From Naumovozyma dairenensis CBS 421 (taxonomy: Eukaryota > Ascomycota > Saccharomycetes > Saccharomycetales > Saccharomycetaceae), in assembly GCF_000227115.2 (NCBI RefSeq), contig NC_016482.1, positions 248,001 to 312,000 of the forward strand: DNA of 64,000 nt. Reading direction: 5' to 3'. The position numbers and the translations under genes are program-made. This document shows, one piece after another, positions 20,445 to 28,799 of the stretch (position 1 is the first letter of the stretch; each line of letters begins with the position of its first letter). A model generated the notes under the pieces. That model had not been told where the DNA came from and searched no databases. It was given only the letters and a program-made list of their open reading frames with translations.

Positions 20445-21448
20445 TTGGCAGCAAAGTGACCAGTCTCGTTACAACGATAGCAACGACTCTTAGCAGTCAT
20501 GTTTGGCGTGATCCTGTTAGCCAACGGGTTGATCTTCCTCTTCTTACCGACACGAGCATGGAACGAGTCATCAGATGACTCTCTCTTCAACTTAAAACTT
20601 AAGTTCGTAGCAATCTGTTGACATTCGTCTAACGTCTTAGACAAATCTCCGATTTCACCTAACAGTTGAGCAGCATTGGTTTCCCCAAGCCCCATTAAGT
20701 AAAAGAATGGATCCAAAACTTCTGGAGAATAGAAGTTGGCAGGTAATGACGACTTCAACCTATTAAAACGACGGTTGTAGTCTTCCACATCCCCTCCGAA
20801 CCTAATAGACGTAATAGCCTTCGCCGATTTCCAGTAGGGAGAGTTGGTCGATGCGGACATCATCACCTTCTTGAAATCATCCAATGATTTCAACTCGTCC
20901 TTGTGTCTTAAGAACAGCTCTAGTGCACGATCAACCAAGGTACGACGGGCAAGGTCTAGCATGGTAGCATCATCAAGGCCCTTTGGATCAATATCCATGG
21001 CCACATTCCTGAGCCTTGCCACCCATTCAACCCAATCCTTTTCCGGGTCATAAAAGTTCTTTCCATCGAACTTCGCAACGGTACTAGCCGCCTTATGTAG
21101 CTTACTTGACAATGACGTCTCCGCAAGTTGAGTTTGCGATTTAGCGCCTTCAATAGCAGTCTTGATCAGAGATTGCATTAAAGTTTGAAGCGCTGGATTG
21201 TGTAATGAGACCATCACGTCTTGGGAGACAGAAGAAGTAGTAGTGGTACTGGGTTCGATAGTGGAGTTAACAGAACGAGTAATAACCTTTGAACCAACAT
21301 GTTCTTCACCACCCACAGTAGCAGCTGCAGTATCCGTACCGTCATCCATTGAAATATTCCCATCAGTGTCATTAGTGACAGAAGTTTTAGAGTAGGTTTC
21401 GCCATTCTTGGCAGTGGAAGCGTCTTGTTTTTGAGTAATAGCAGCCAT
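20420..21448 (-). CDS. Gag of Ty3/gypsy-like element A
   Basis: An intact 342-residue Gag: an acidic Ser/Thr-rich N-terminus, a helical capsid-like domain with PEKDWVEWVARL and DVEDYNRRFNRLKSSLP (about 140-270), and one CCHC zinc knuckle CYRCNETGHFAAKC near the C-terminus. It starts about 40 bases after the 5' LTR. The pol frame overlaps the last 25 bases in the -1 frame. Unlike pol, it has no stop or frameshift. Confidence 0.85.
   Translation of the reverse strand: MAAITQKQDASTAKNGETYSKTSVTNDTDGNISMDDGTDTAAATVGGEEHVGSKVITRSVNSTIEPSTTTTSSVSQDVMVSLHNPALQTLMQSLIKTAIEGAKSQTQLAETSLSSKLHKAASTVAKFDGKNFYDPEKDWVEWVARLRNVAMDIDPKGLDDATMLDLARRTLVDRALELFLRHKDELKSLDDFKKVMMSASTNSPYWKSAKAITSIRFGGDVEDYNRRFNRLKSSLPANFYSPEVLDPFFYLMGLGETNAAQLLGEIGDLSKTLDECQQIATNLSFKLKRESSDDSFHARVGKKRKINPLANRITPNMTAKSRCYRCNETGHFAAKCPSKSKN
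20423..20429 (-). other. Candidate -1 ribosomal frameshift heptamer
   Basis: In the Gag frame the last sense codons read TCA AAA AAC before TAG, which contains the slippery heptamer A AAA AAC in the correct phase. Slipping back one base continues as KKLGKSSQ into the protease frame. A short GGGA/TCCC hairpin can form just downstream. Confidence 0.6.
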
Positions 21449-21474
21449 TTTTGCAAAAATTGTTTCTTGTTTTG

Positions 21475-21486
21475 AGCGCCACCAAA
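21475..21486 (-). other. Primer-binding-site-like sequence of element A
   Basis: Directly after the 5' LTR end, TTTGGTGGCGCTC includes the TGG that pairs with a tRNA CCA end. It differs from the initiator-Met type (TGGTAGCGC) by at least one base, so the primer tRNA is not identified. Confidence 0.4.
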
Positions 21487-21880
21487 TGTAATATAAGAGG
21501 AATTATACCGTGACGCAAAGTGTTCTAAGTTAATAATATACCTATTACTTGATTTTTTCTTATTTAAACATATTTAAAAGAAGAGGAACGTTTAGGTATA
21601 TCCTCTAAAAGTTCCTCTTGTTATATATCTATGAGTTATTCATTTCCGTTGCTCTCGACCGGTTCTTCCATTACACGTACACTAATAACCGTACGAAAAC
21701 TTTTCATCTCTTTTCTTTTTTTCTCGTTCTTCTAATGTTTCGGCTGGGTGTATAATATTTTATTCTGTCTCTCATGGTTTATCCACTTGTGTAATGCAAC
21801 GCCTCTGGCCCCCGTCATCTCAAAACCCAAGCATCCCCAATTGTGTGCCGTTTCTTATTTTCGGTCATAAAAATATATCA
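21487..21880 (-). repeat. 5' LTR of element A
   Basis: A 394-base LTR, related to but clearly diverged from the copy at 16082-16481. Its outer end is 18 bases from the 3' end of tRNA-Lys. Confidence 0.85.
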
Positions 21881-21898
21881 GACTGATACAAAAAGAAA

Positions 21899-21971
21899 AG
21901 CCCTGTAGGGGGCTCGAACCCCTAACCTTGTGATTAAGAGTCACACGCGCTACCGATTGCGCCAACAAGGC
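21899..21971 (-). tRNA. tRNA-Lys (anticodon CUU)
   Basis: A 73-base cloverleaf starting GCCTTGTTGG. The anticodon arm is TGTGA-CTCTTAA-TCACA with CTT at the anticodon; the T-arm has GGTTCGAGCC. There is no intron. A run of T follows the 3' end and suits Pol III termination. Ty3-like LTRs flank it on both sides. Confidence 0.97.
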
Positions 21972-21983
21972 TTTCTTATTTTT

Positions 21984-22010
21984 TGTTGTATTGAGGGCTC
22001 GGATCAGTGC
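21984..22010 (-). repeat. 3' LTR edge of element B, cut by the gap
   Basis: Twenty-seven bases identical to the edge of the LTR at 23738, then N. Confidence 0.8.
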
Positions 22011-22605
22011 NNNNNNNNNNNNNNNNNNNNNNNNNNNNNNNNNNNNNNNNNNNNNNNNNNNNNNNNNNNNNNNNNNNNNNNNNNNNNNNNNNNNNNNNNN
22101 NNNNNNNNNNNNNNNNNNNNNNNNNNNNNNNNNNNNNNNNNNNNNNNNNNNNNNNNNNNNNNNNNNNNNNNNNNNNNNNNNNNNNNNNNNNNNNNNNNNN
22201 NNNNNNNNNNNNNNNNNNNNNNNNNNNNNNNNNNNNNNNNNNNNNNNNNNNNNNNNNNNNNNNNNNNNNNNNNNNNNNNNNNNNNNNNNNNNNNNNNNNN
22301 NNNNNNNNNNNNNNNNNNNNNNNNNNNNNNNNNNNNNNNNNNNNNNNNNNNNNNNNNNNNNNNNNNNNNNNNNNNNNNNNNNNNNNNNNNNNNNNNNNNN
22401 NNNNNNNNNNNNNNNNNNNNNNNNNNNNNNNNNNNNNNNNNNNNNNNNNNNNNNNNNNNNNNNNNNNNNNNNNNNNNNNNNNNNNNNNNNNNNNNNNNNN
22501 NNNNNNNNNNNNNNNNNNNNNNNNNNNNNNNNNNNNNNNNNNNNNNNNNNNNNNNNNNNNNNNNNNNNNNNNNNNNNNNNNNNNNNNNNNNNNNNNNNNN
22601 NNNNN
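22011..22605. other. Assembly gap (595 N)
   Basis: A run of N inside Ty3-like element B. The length may be nominal. It hides RT, RNase H and integrase of the element if they are present. Confidence 1.
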
Positions 22606-23106
22606 ATAGCATTAAGTTCATAGTCGGGACATATTAGTGACTCTAAATCTGTATCGGAGCGGAGATTATAGATCACGTCCTTGTATTCATCGATGACTGG
22701 ATTACCAACGATAATATCATGAGGCATTGCATCTGTGACATAAGCAGCCAATTTTATAGCGGTGTTTCCTGCGGCTATATTTACCTTTGCGGCTTCCTTC
22801 GTAGCGGCCTTTTCAGCAGACACCATTCCTCTGAATTCAAAGGGTGGTGCAGCGGCTAATTTTAACTTTAATTTTTTGGCAACGTCAGTTCTTATCAATG
22901 ACGTCGGAGACCCGGTATCGAACAGTACCTTGCAGGGTTCTCCATTACAATTTAGTGTTTTGGTGAGTGTGGAACCTATTTTTGGATTAGCAGTTTGGAC
23001 TATTGGACACAATGTAACGGGATTGTGGACCGTAATATTTTTTGTAGGTGGACATAATGTAACCGGATTATGGACGGTGGGGCGTTGGGATTTAGGGATT
23101 GCTCGC
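22606..23106 (-). pseudogene. Protease/pol start of Ty3-like element B (partial)
   Basis: The pol frame runs into the gap. The aspartic protease active site VLFDTGSPTSLIR is intact, followed by LKLKLAAAPPFEFRGMV, NTAIKLAAYVTDAM and HDIIVGNPVIDEY, all features of Ty3 protease. Upstream is a tandem PTVHNPVTLCP motif. The frame is +1 relative to Gag. It has no stop before the N, so it may be part of an intact element. Confidence 0.78.
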
Positions 23107-23544
23107 CTGAGGGGCACGACAATCTCTAGCCGAGTGACCACCTCTCTTGCATCTGAAACATAAGTGTCTCTGAATGCATTCGTTTCTCGAGATTTCACCA
23201 GAAGGTTGATATCTTGGATTAGAGTTGTTAGACTTTGGGTAGTTAGCATCAGTGCGAGGTCTGGTGTGCGCCTTGTCGTAGCTGTTGTTATAGCGACCGT
23301 TGCTTCTATTCCTGTTGGGGAAAGAGTTACCGCGAGGGTAAACAGCGGAGACCGAATAACCGTAAGTAGGAGAAAGGACAGGTGCCATCGTAATGTCACC
23401 ATCAGCATCAACGTAATTAGTGTGTTGGCCGTTAATGAAACGTTCACCAATTGCAGTAGTTTCATACGCATATTCTAAGGCTTCATTGTAGGTAATGTCA
23501 TAATATCCTGGAGACCAGAAAAGTGGCGGGGCATTACCCTTCAA
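23092..23544 (-). pseudogene. Gag C-terminal half of Ty3-like element B
   Basis: About 150 residues with the zinc knuckle CFRCKRGGHSARDC, ending RAPQASNP at the TAA. The N-terminal capsid part should lie between 23545 and the LTR at 23738, but that stretch is too short and not in frame, so Gag is truncated or deleted at its 5' end. Confidence 0.72.
23101..23106 (-). other. Ty3-type +1 frameshift site
   Basis: Near the Gag end the codons read CAG GCG AGC AAT CCC TAA. Ty3 of S. cerevisiae shifts +1 at GCG-AGU. Skipping one base after GCG here gives AIPKSQRPTVHNP and continues into protease. Confidence 0.62.
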
Positions 23545-23721
23545 ACAGTGGGGCCAGTGAAAGTGAACTTATCTAAGGCTGTCATTGGCATCATACATAA
23601 ATTAGCGTCGATAACAGTCATCGTGAGAAAGTTGAATTAGTGATGAGAAGTAGCGTTCCAAACGGAAGATAATATTAGCGATCTTAGAAGATGAAAGTAG
23701 CGGAAACAGAGTTAAACAGAA

Positions 23722-23737
23722 CCAAAGCGCTACCAAA
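23722..23737 (-). other. Primer-binding site of element B (initiator tRNA-Met)
   Basis: Immediately inside the 5' LTR the minus strand reads TTTGGTAGCGC. TGGTAGCGC is complementary to the 3' end of the initiator tRNA-Met with CCA; that tRNA gene is itself in this window at 53031. Confidence 0.7.
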
Positions 23738-24088
23738 TGTTGTATTGAGGGCTCGGATCAGTGCGGTTTCAGTGGCGAGATACTAAAGTTAAATACTTAA
23801 TATAAGACTTGCAGTGGAAGCGACTTCTTAAGTATGCGAGTATCTGCTTAATTCAATTATCGTTATTCTTCTTCAATGGGTAATTTCATGTATTGTGATT
23901 GGGTGTGCATCATGTTTCAAGTTAGTTCATGTTTCAAGTTAGTTCAAGTTAGTTCATGTTTCAAGTTAGTTATTCTATATCGGATGCGGCACTCGTATAC
24001 CGAGATGCAATGGTAGGGGAAATCCGGTTATTGATATCGGATAGCGGGTTAATCGAGTTTGACCTAAAGTAGTGATTTCACAATACCA
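23738..24088 (-). repeat. 5' LTR of Ty3-like element B
   Basis: A 351-base LTR; sense ends TGGTATTGTG...CAATACAACA. Relatives are found at 32554-33954 (split) and 54772-54816 (remnant). A short internal tandem (ATGTTTCAAGTTAGTTC, three to four copies, about 23910-23970) is specific to this copy. Confidence 0.82.
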
Positions 24089-24100
24089 AATTTTTTTTAG

Positions 24101-24875
24101 GATATCCGATTTTTGTTACCAAGTATTGGTGTCAATTACAACTGTCACACAGAAGTATATGTTATTGTATTATTAAGTGAATAATTACTGTCAGTCAAAA
24201 TTATTACGAAGTTATGAAGTGCGAAGTAATGACTCGAACTACATTATGCACCGCACATGTTTGTAGCTGTATAACGTTTATTGAATTATAATTGAATATC
24301 TTTTGTTGAACTAAGTCGAATGCCATGCAAGTGTTATCTTATTATTATTAAGATTGTTTTTTGATTGCAGCCACGTCTATGGTTTCGGCCGGCCATGCGT
24401 ACAATAGTTATGTATTGGGTCGGTTAAGTTGTATGGTTTTGCTGAGTGTTTACCCAGGCGTTCTGGATTAGTCTTTCCTAATCATACCTACAAGTATTTA
24501 GAGTGTCCTGCAGATCATCTAGTCGAAAGGACTTTGAGAGCAGTGTTTGTGATTATCAGTTTTGTTTTTATGAATGCATGACTTCAACGTGATATTAGAT
24601 GAACTTCTAGAATTTGTTTGACTTAAAAAGTTATTACTTTATTAACATTATTTTACGCCATAATTATGTTGAGAAACTAATTAGGAGCTAATGGAAGTAA
24701 GATCCTAGTAACCTTTATTTTATTGTTATTTCTTTTATTGTTATTTCTCTTTAATAGTTGTTATTTGTACTTTATAAGGAGAGCAACCCGAATCGTACAT
24801 TCGTAATAGTGTTATATTCTTCTCTCTGCTTTAAGAAATTAAGATTCAAATCAAGTATCCAACCCATATTTTACA
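24101..24875. repeat. Long LTR-like dispersed repeat, copy 1
   Basis: Shares most of its length with 53748-54771 at high identity (for example the stretch around GGTTTCGGCCGG). It ends in CCAACCCATATTTTACA and contains a TATA-like box with an AGAGAGCAACCCGAA stretch before the end, as in an LTR U3/R region. A likely 5' edge is TGTCACAC at 24143, but homology extends about 40 bases further. Confidence 0.65.
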
Positions 24876-25798
24876 TTTTTTTATAGCCGGTTGCATGATC
24901 AGTTTAAAACATTTGTGTAATGACTATAATACACGTTACAAAACACCGAAGTTCAGCTAATTGTCCTCAATTATAAGTATACCCTAATATATACGTTTCC
25001 CTATAATTGAGCCTCGAGGCTTACTGGTTTGTCCTCAGTGTCGCGCCTTCTATATTCACAAGTTGTTGGCCCATCTGCAGTATATTATATAGCTTTTCTT
25101 TCTTGTGGGTATAAAAATTTATTATGGGTGAAGTATATTGTTTTTATGTATTATTTTGACGTCTGTATCTTATCATAATTGACAATAGCCCTTAAACTAG
25201 AGTGTAATCTTAGTAATATATAATAAGAATGTAATAATCCTTCGTGCTCTGTGAATATAGTAAACAGTTATATAACTGCGCTCGAAATAGACATCTCCAA
25301 CAATTCCTGTGTTATGGGTTAGTGAATCCATCCTGAATTAGTATAATACAATATAAGTTAATAATGAAAGATGTAGTTCGTCCTATAATAAATTTAATTT
25401 GTTTCAGTTGTATAAAAAAATGAAAATAAAGTAAAATATTTGCAAACTAAAATTTAGCTAACAAAAAAGAGCATGAACAGTAAACAAGGCGCCTTCGAGG
25501 TATTAGTTTTATTTATCTTTCTGTGGACATAAACAGCAGAAGGTCACATATTGTCCTCATCGATTGATTTAGGGAATGTGCCTTGTTTATGCATTCGCAG
25601 ATCTTGTCGTGTCTGTACAAAAACAATTTCTTATTTCTTTATTTGGTAAACCTCACCGTGATCTCTCAAAAGTCATTGTGCAGAAATTGATACCTGAACC
25701 TTTTATTGTATAATATAATAGTATCGTTATTGGATTCTATTTGTAATTAACGGACTTTTAAATGGGGTTCATGTAACTAATAACTCAACCTAGAATCC
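24876..25798. other. Gene-free AT-rich region
   Basis: About 920 bases with only short frames. I see no tRNA or clear repeat. Confidence 0.5.
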
Positions 25799-25999
25799 CT
25801 AGCCCCAAAATATTGGGTTCGAAATTTCCTTATTATCCATTTCAATACGTCGAGTTATAGCGGCAACATATTTACTATCAGTAGCAATCCTAGCATTTGT
25901 AGTTTTATGAGCAATGTCCTCAAATAATGGTTGTAAGTTCTTAGGCGTGGGATATGCTGCGCTTACGGAATAGTTTTCAAAGACAGTAGAGAGTCGTGA
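25799..25999 (-). pseudogene. Protein-coding relic, unidentified
   Basis: A 66-codon minus-strand open stretch with no start Met, ending at a stop. It reads like a normal protein C-terminus: YPTPKNLQPLFEDIAHK, then ARIATDSKYVAAITRRIEMD and KEISNPIFWG. Its composition is coding-like, unlike the flanks. An in-frame stop sits just upstream and no continuation is seen. I do not recognise the family. Confidence 0.4.
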
Positions 26000-26002
26000 T
26001 TA

Positions 26003-26694
26003 TAGCAAAATAGAGCAGAATTAGTAAGCACTGATTTTAGACATTTTGTTACTTAGTTTTTAACGTAATCAAAAAGACTATAGGTCTTGAAATGCCATAA
26101 TATAGCAGTATAGGAATGGTTATGACATTAGCGAAGTAGCAAATCAAAATTTTCAAACCTGTGTTCTATATCTATCGTTTAAATACGGAGAGCAAAGAAT
26201 ATAAAATATGTTTATGATAGCTATTACCGTCATAAGGTTACTTTATTCTTTCCGCTTTCTCCATTCTGGGTTCGTTGTCGTCTCCCATAGTTAATTACCT
26301 CGAAGGAGGAAAAGAGATTCGATAATAATAGTTTATTATTTTATTGTTAAGCTACTACTTTATTGAGGTCAATATCTATATAGCTTGCAATAACAATATA
26401 ATATATTTTTCCTGGATGATATGATATGAAATACCTCAGGACTTGGTAAGACAAATAAATACCACTTATATTAAAAATAAAGATGATCCAGTACAAATCG
26501 ATAATAACACTATCGACTTAAGCAGTAGCTTCATGGTGCTTTATTATTTTTTGGGCTTGCACGACTTTACACAAATGAAGTATAACTCAAACAGTGCTAA
26601 GAAACGAAAATGGGTTTCATAGTGCTTTATACGTTCTCGTGAGTATTTTGTAGCTAGAAGATCGCAATTGCATTTTTATTCTAATTTTCGAGCC
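26003..26694. other. Gene-free AT-rich region
   Basis: About 690 bases; nothing supported in it. Confidence 0.5.
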
Positions 26695-27141
26695 TCAGGA
26701 GGCGTCAACATAATCAGTAACTTCTACTTCTTCTAGAATCAAATTATTTAAAGGATTTGGTAATGGTTTACCAGTATCTGGTTCGAATTCCTTCTTTGCC
26801 TGATTATTAAGAACGTTTTCGTATTCTTTGATATCTACCTCGTTGATGATTAAATTATGAAAGAGATTGCCTTCCAATTCATAAAAAGTTCCGTTCAATA
26901 TGAACCAAAATTCTTGATATCTAGTCGATATTTCTTTATCGTTAGTTGAAACCCAACGTTCAAAGTAATTCTTGCATTTTTTCTTTGCCAATCTCCGTAG
27001 TTTGTTATCTTTCGATATTGCCTCAAAGTATGGAAGGAGAAATTCCGTGTAGTTTTCTGATATCAAATTCAAATCGTCGAAGTTATTAAGAAATGTCGTC
27101 AGCGTTTCAGTCCCAAAACTAGAATTAGTATCGAAGTCCAT
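26695..27141 (-). CDS. Hypothetical 148-residue acidic protein
   Basis: An ATG-started frame of 148 residues with no competing frame. The composition is acidic and helical, with a basic patch LRRLAKKKCKNYFERW (about 48-63) and EFWFILNGTFYELEGNLFHNLI near the middle. There is no signal peptide, membrane span or known motif. It lies downstream of the YCR016W ortholog on the same strand, with about 330 bases between them. I know no S. cerevisiae gene in that slot (CWH43 is next there). It may be a lineage-specific gene or a fast-evolving ortholog. Confidence 0.55.
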   Translation of the reverse strand: MDFDTNSSFGTETLTTFLNNFDDLNLISENYTEFLLPYFEAISKDNKLRRLAKKKCKNYFERWVSTNDKEISTRYQEFWFILNGTFYELEGNLFHNLIINEVDIKEYENVLNNQAKKEFEPDTGKPLPNPLNNLILEEVEVTDYVDAS

Positions 27142-27475
27142 ATTGAGGGTCTTTGGAAACGTTAAGGTAAATAGTCACGGCTATAATCCTACTCCAGATT
27201 TTCAATTCCAGCGATTCTTCGAGCTAAATCGTCAATAAATTTTCAAGGCCGTAGTTTTCATATAAAAGTTAGGTTGTCGTAATACAAAAAAATGAGAATT
27301 CGTCTTCATCGACTATTTTTTCAACAACTTCAAAATCCACGCCATGAAATTAACATCTTCAGACTCTAAAGTCTAGAGCATAAGGTGAATATAGGGCCTA
27401 TAGACATATATACATTAATTGATTTAATATTATGTTACATTATATATAGATGAGCTATCATTTATATAATTTCTT
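27142..27475. other. Spacer between orphan and YCR016W ortholog
   Basis: About 330 bases; promoter of the 148-aa frame and 3' end of the upstream gene. Nothing else is seen. Confidence 0.5.
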
Positions 27476-28327
27476 TCATATTGGCAAGTTCTTAAGTATA
27501 ATCTTTGTTAGGTCTTCCTCGTTAATAAACCATTGCTTTAATAGTAAATGACTTCTTATCGTAGCCTCTTTATTTGGTACTACTTCTATCTCAATCTTTG
27601 ATATATCTTCAGGTTTCTTTTCTTTTATTTCATCTTCTTTACTTGCCTCGTCATCATTCCCTTCGTCATTTGTGCCTTCCTTATTCTCATCTCCGTTCAC
27701 AATTGCAGACATTTTGGCTTCTTCTTTCTCGACGTATTCATTCCAACTTTTGATTTGACCTAGACATTTTTCGGAAAGATCATCTTTGCTTTTTCCAGGT
27801 AAATCTTTGAAATAACTAATTAACAAAGGATCATATTCAGAAGGTATTTCTTCCATATTAAAGAAATGTTTAATAAGCCAGTTTTGTTTCTGTTTAGAAA
27901 ACTTCCATATTTCAATAACACCACTTGCTGGGTCTATTTTATCATCTTCATCGTTCCCGGGGAAGTTAAGCTTTACATTTTCTAAAGCATACAGTTCTTT
28001 TGGCAACGTATTTTCCACTCTACTTTTATAAAATTCTATTAAATAGCGTAACTGATCCTTAAGGACTTTGCTTTTTTTAGTTATTCTTTGATCTTTTGGC
28101 AATTTCTCTCTTTTACCACTTTTTTTAAGTTTTGAAACTTTATTCCTGTCGACGGATACGGATGATTCTCCCTTTATTATTCTTTTCTTTTCCTTTCTTG
28201 TCAAAGATCCTGTTGCTAAATGAGTTGTGACGTTCAAAGGATCATCATTCAACACAGCACCATCTTTATTTTCCAACTTCTTTTTAATGGCAATTTTTCT
28301 CCAAGCCGGGATATGATTAGAAGACAT
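27476..28327 (-). CDS. YCR016W: YCR016W ortholog, nucleolar WKF-domain protein
   Basis: A 283-residue protein with a highly basic first 90 residues (many Lys) and the WKF motif EIWKFSKQKQNWLIKHFF near residue 140, then an acidic Glu-rich stretch near 210-245. S. cerevisiae YCR016W (290 residues) is nucleolar and of unknown exact role, probably in ribosome biogenesis. The gene is divergent from the CTO1 ortholog, as YCR016W and YCR015C are. The shared spacer has PAC- and RRPE-type motifs, which are hallmarks of ribosome-biogenesis promoters. Confidence 0.85.
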   Translation of the reverse strand: MSSNHIPAWRKIAIKKKLENKDGAVLNDDPLNVTTHLATGSLTRKEKKRIIKGESSVSVDRNKVSKLKKSGKREKLPKDQRITKKSKVLKDQLRYLIEFYKSRVENTLPKELYALENVKLNFPGNDEDDKIDPASGVIEIWKFSKQKQNWLIKHFFNMEEIPSEYDPLLISYFKDLPGKSKDDLSEKCLGQIKSWNEYVEKEEAKMSAIVNGDENKEGTNDEGNDDEASKEDEIKEKKPEDISKIEIEVVPNKEATIRSHLLLKQWFINEEDLTKIILKNLPI

Positions 28328-28466
28328 TTAAAGTAAATATATTTGCGGTAGAGTCTCTTAATACAGTGTTTCAAGGAGGCTAGTGAATATGTAGACGTAG
28401 TTTTCTGGTAAGATAATTCAAATAGTATAATGCTACACATAGGTACAATGTTCTATAAAGTCACTT

Positions 28467-28511
28467 AGCTCATCGTGAAACTTTTCATTTTTCAGTTTTG
28501 TCAAAATTTTC
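28467..28511 (-). promoter_or_regulatory. PAC and RRPE motifs
   Basis: AGCTCATCG (28467-28475) is the reverse of the PAC core GCGATGAGCT with one base off, and AAAATTTTC (28503-28511) matches RRPE. Both lie within 190 bases of the YCR016W start and co-occur in ribosome-biogenesis promoters. Confidence 0.55.
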
Positions 28512-28539
28512 GTGCCACAACTTTTTCTTCGAAGTTTTC

Positions 28540-28723
28540 CTCCGAGGTGACAACAATAGGCGACACAGACAAAACACACGGAGAATCTATTCAACGTGGA
28601 CGGTTTTCTGAAGAATACTCTGGTGGAGTTTGGTTAGTCAGACTTCGAACACTTCGAAAAGAGGAGATGACATCTGAGTGGCTTTCTTATAAAGATAGTC
28701 TGGACATGGAATTATAGACAATT
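28540..28723 (+). ncRNA. Candidate H/ACA snoRNA (snR33 position)
   Basis: The spacer between YCR016W and CTO1 orthologs holds a less AT-rich, structured stretch. Complementary blocks CTCCG/CGGAG and CAGAC/GTCTG could form two hairpins. An AGAATA (ANANNA-type H box) lies between them, and ACA sits three bases before the proposed 3' end. From memory, SNR33 of S. cerevisiae lies on chromosome III near this gene pair. I cannot align the sequences, so this is tentative. Confidence 0.33.
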
Positions 28724-28799
28724 TTCAAGATCACACGTTGATTCAGGTGTGCATTCAGGAATATATTGGTATACACCATAAATACCTTCGAACATTACA

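Larger units (their letters stand above)
16082..21880 (-). mobile_element. Degenerate Ty3/gypsy-like element A, rearranged
   Basis: Related 394-400-bp LTRs bound this 5.8 kb element, which reads on the minus strand. From 5' LTR (21880..21487) come PBS-like TTTGGTGGCGCTC, Gag, protease, RT, then RNase H and integrase core inverted to the plus strand, then integrase C-terminus on the minus strand and the 3' LTR (16481..16082). The order PR-RT-RH-IN is that of Ty3/gypsy. The two LTRs differ at many bases, pol has stops and frameshifts, and no matching 5-bp duplication flanks the ends (tatat versus gactg), so the element is old and probably rearranged. Confidence 0.88.
21984..24088 (-). mobile_element. 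Ty3-like element B, mostly lost in an assembly gap
   Basis: The sequence TGTTGTATTGAGGGCTCGG at 21984 and again at 23738 marks the same LTR edge, so LTRs bound a minus-strand element. Between them are the end of Gag, the +1-type shift site, protease, then 595 N. The edge is 13 bases upstream of mature tRNA-Lys, the Ty3-type target zone. A complete element would need about 5 kb, so the interval is internally deleted or collapsed in assembly. Confidence 0.82.

Noticed and set aside
28475..28717. 80-residue frame between YCR016W and CTO1
   Set aside because: Begins at a non-ATG codon and overlaps promoter motifs; a structured RNA is the better, though unproved, reading.
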